Origin: Parcubacteria group bacterium CG2_30_45_37
GTDB lineage: Bacteria; Patescibacteriota; Patescibacteriia; Patescibacteriales; GWC2-42-12
Direction: 5' to 3'
Assembly (NCBI GenBank): GCA_001873515.1
Contig: MNZH01000033.1
Coordinates: forward strand, 1,573-9,559
Length of the DNA: 7,987 nt
The position numbers were made by a program, and so were the translations under genes. Positions 6,534 through 7,987 of this stretch are shown here, piece after piece. The notes below the pieces were generated by a model. That model saw only the letters and a program-made list of their open reading frames with translations. It did no database searches and had not been told where the DNA came from. Numbering within the stretch: the stretch's first letter is position 1; each line of letters begins with the position of its first letter.

Positions 6534-7745
6534 TTATTTTTTAACTACCCTCGCAAACCCCCTCTTGCCCTTTTGCAATAATACGCCATTGGTAGTAATC
6601 TCAACTATTTTATTTATATCTTTAATAACATTTCCGTCAATTTTTACTCCGCCCTGTTCTATCAACCTCTTGGCCTCGCCTTTGCTGGCCGCCAATTTCA
6701 CCTCCACCAACAGTTCCGCAATATTCGCATTGGAAATTGGAAATTGGAAATTGGAAATTTTTTCCGGCGCTTCTTTCTTCTGCACGGTCTTAACGAAATA
6801 TTCCTCGGCCGCTTTAGCTTTTTTCTCGCCATGATAAATTTTTACCACCTCAAAAGCCAGCCGCATTTTTAAATCGCGCGGATTAACATTTTTTCCCGCT
6901 ATTTCTTTTTTAATTTTTTCGACTTCCGCCATTGGAACATCCGTGCACAGCTCAAAACTGACGCTAATCAGTTCATCCGGCCAGGACATAATTTTACCGT
7001 ACATCTCTTCAGCCGCTTCATCCAAATTTATCGTATTGCCTTCGGTCTTGCCCATTTTTTTCCCGGTCGGGTCAACCAAAAGTTTAGTCGTCAAAACAAA
7101 TTTTTCTTTATTTTTCATTTTTCTCATCAGCGTCCGGCCGGCTAGCATATTGAATGTTTGGTCGTTGCCGCCGATTTCCATATCTACGTCCATAGTGACG
7201 CTGTCATATGCCTGAAAAATCGGATATAAAAATTCGTGCGCATTGATTTCTTTGCCTTCTTTTAATCTATTCTGAAACATGTCCCGTTCTAAAAGCCTTG
7301 ACACGGTAAAATAAGAAGCCAGCTCAAGCATGTCTTCCGGTTTTAATTTATTGGTCCATTCTTCATTATGCAAAAATCTGACATTGGCTTTCTTCAAATC
7401 CAAAATTTTGCCAATCAACTTTTTATAATTAGCCGCGTTCTTTTCCACTTGCGCTTTAGCCAGCTTCTTTCTGGCGGCTGATTTATCGGTCGGGTCGCCG
7501 ATGCGCGCCGTAAAATCGCCGATTAAGACGATGACTTCATGGCCCAAATTCTGAAACTGGCGCAGTTTCTTTAAAACCACGCCATGCCCGATGTGCAATT
7601 TGCCGGTCGGGTCAATACCGTTATAAATTCTTAGCTTTTTTCCGGACATTAAAACTTTTTCTAGCGCTTCGCGGTTAGGATAAATATTTTCCACTCCCCG
7701 CGTTAAAACCTCATCAATTTTACTTTTATCGGTTATTATTTTCAT
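6534..7745 (-). CDS. tyrS: Tyrosyl-tRNA synthetase, class I (403 aa)
   Basis: It charges tRNA-Tyr with tyrosine. Visible features are YNGIDPTGKLHIGHG (41-55; HIGH motif at 51-54), GDFTARIGDPTDKS (76-89), the tyrosine-pocket block FQAYDSVTMDVDMEIGGNDQ (177-196), a KMSKS-equivalent KMGKT (230-234), and a C-terminal S4-like RNA-binding domain (about 341-403, with KGEAKRLIEQGGVKIDG). Length is typical. The linker before the S4 domain contains ISNFQFPISN (330-339), encoded by a heptamer repeat. The ATG at 7745 has no Shine-Dalgarno. It is the first gene of the minus-strand block, and its promoter must lie in the 61 bases before the divergent transposase or within that gene. Confidence 0.97.
   Translation of the reverse strand: MKIITDKSKIDEVLTRGVENIYPNREALEKVLMSGKKLRIYNGIDPTGKLHIGHGVVLKKLRQFQNLGHEVIVLIGDFTARIGDPTDKSAARKKLAKAQVEKNAANYKKLIGKILDLKKANVRFLHNEEWTNKLKPEDMLELASYFTVSRLLERDMFQNRLKEGKEINAHEFLYPIFQAYDSVTMDVDMEIGGNDQTFNMLAGRTLMRKMKNKEKFVLTTKLLVDPTGKKMGKTEGNTINLDEAAEEMYGKIMSWPDELISVSFELCTDVPMAEVEKIKKEIAGKNVNPRDLKMRLAFEVVKIYHGEKKAKAAEEYFVKTVQKKEAPEKISNFQFPISNANIAELLVEVKLAASKGEAKRLIEQGGVKIDGNVIKDINKIVEITTNGVLLQKGKRGFARVVKK
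6730..6757. repeat. Four perfect TTGGAAA heptamers in tyrS
   Basis: TTGGAAA is repeated four times without mismatch over 28 bases. On the minus strand it is read as ISNFQFPISN, in the linker between the catalytic part and the S4 domain. Heptamers shift the frame with each copy, so copy number changes that are not multiples of three would inactivate the gene. Confidence 0.9.
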
Positions 7746-7759
7746 AATGCTATAAATTA

Positions 7760-7787
7760 AATATAAGTGTTAAAATTAGACTGACTA
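7760..7787 (-). promoter_or_regulatory. Candidate tyrS promoter
   Basis: On the minus strand TATATT (7765-7760) lies 14 bases upstream of the tyrS ATG. TAGTCA (7787-7782) precedes it with a 16-base spacer and matches four of six positions of TTGACA. The whole 61-base gap is AT-rich, so chance matches are likely. Confidence 0.25.
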
Positions 7788-7806
7788 ATAATTAACTTTA
7801 AAATGT

Positions 7807-7987
7807 ATGTCTAACGCTAACAGCTACATTGGAGTCGATCTCCATAAAAAGACTTGTTTCATTACCGTTATGAATCAAGCCGGTAAGATTAAAAAACAAA
7901 TGGAAATATCAACTGACACGGACAAGGTGGCTAAGTTTTTTGCCAAGCATACGGAGGCGTCGGTGGCCGTTGAATCCACTATGAATT
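7807..7987 (+). CDS. IS110-family transposase, N-terminal 60 residues (runs off window)
   Basis: The ATG at 7807 opens a frame to the window edge. YIGVDLHKKTCFITVMNQAG (residues 7-26) is the N-terminus of the RuvC-like DEDD domain of IS110-family recombinases, with the first catalytic Asp in GVDLHK. VAVESTMN at the edge carries the second acidic residue (Glu). These enzymes move their element by site-specific recombination and, in characterised members, are guided by a bridge RNA from the element's non-coding end. Only 61 bases separate this start from tyrS, so the left non-coding end is short. No Shine-Dalgarno is visible. Intactness of the element cannot be judged. Confidence 0.92.
   Translation, partial: MSNANSYIGVDLHKKTCFITVMNQAGKIKKQMEISTDTDKVAKFFAKHTEASVAVESTMN

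Noticed and set aside
6730..6757. Short repeat array that might suggest CRISPR.
   Set aside because: The units are directly abutting 7-mers with no spacers and are read in frame in tyrS.
2390..7745. Possible alternative genetic code (TGA read as an amino acid), as in some CPR lineages.
   Set aside because: No recognised gene needs an in-frame TGA. Absence of TGA stops in so few genes is not evidence of recoding.
7746..7806. Possible tRNA or T-box leader upstream of tyrS.
   Set aside because: The gap is only 61 AT-rich bases before the divergent transposase, too short for a T-box, and no cloverleaf or antiterminator pattern is visible.

Overview
The window looks like a bacterial chromosome segment from a small-genome lineage. 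My best guess is Patescibacteria/CPR, Parcubacteria-like. This is inference from gene density, mostly absent Shine-Dalgarno sequences, an alpha2-type glycyl-tRNA synthetase, and low-complexity repeats read in frame inside housekeeping genes. No rRNA or other phylogenetic marker is present, so the assignment is tentative. All visible stops are TAA or TAG, and no gene needs an in-frame TGA.

Layout. Positions 3-2024 (+) hold the C-terminal ~70% of uvrA (excision repair ATPase), whose 5' part lies outside the window. It converges on a long minus-strand block that reads from right to left: tyrS (7745-6534), a 117-bp palindromic element (6519-6403), a degraded glutamate racemase gene (6388-6103), argS (6096-4369), a DedA-family membrane protein (4365-3745), glyQS (3736-2390) and a small remnant resembling the two ends of an AAA/DUF4143 ATPase (2388-2041). 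From the murI remnant to the ATPase remnant, gaps are 1-8 bases, so this part looks like one operon. It encodes three aminoacyl-tRNA synthetases (Arg and Gly here, Tyr upstream of the palindrome) with a DedA transporter between two of them. At the right edge, the first 60 codons of an IS110-family transposase read outward on the + strand from 7807.

The housekeeping functions are ordinary. The unusual content is the debris around and inside them. Each of the three synthetase genes carries at least one short repeat read in frame: a 10-bp-stem palindrome in glyQS, a C6/G6 palindrome and a 14-bp tandem duplication in argS, and four TTGGAAA heptamers in tyrS. Two genes appear reduced to their ends by internal deletion (murI and the ATPase). 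The 117-bp near-perfect inverted repeat sits 14 bases upstream of the murI remnant and resembles a MITE-like element. I see no defence system, CRISPR array or tRNA gene in the window.
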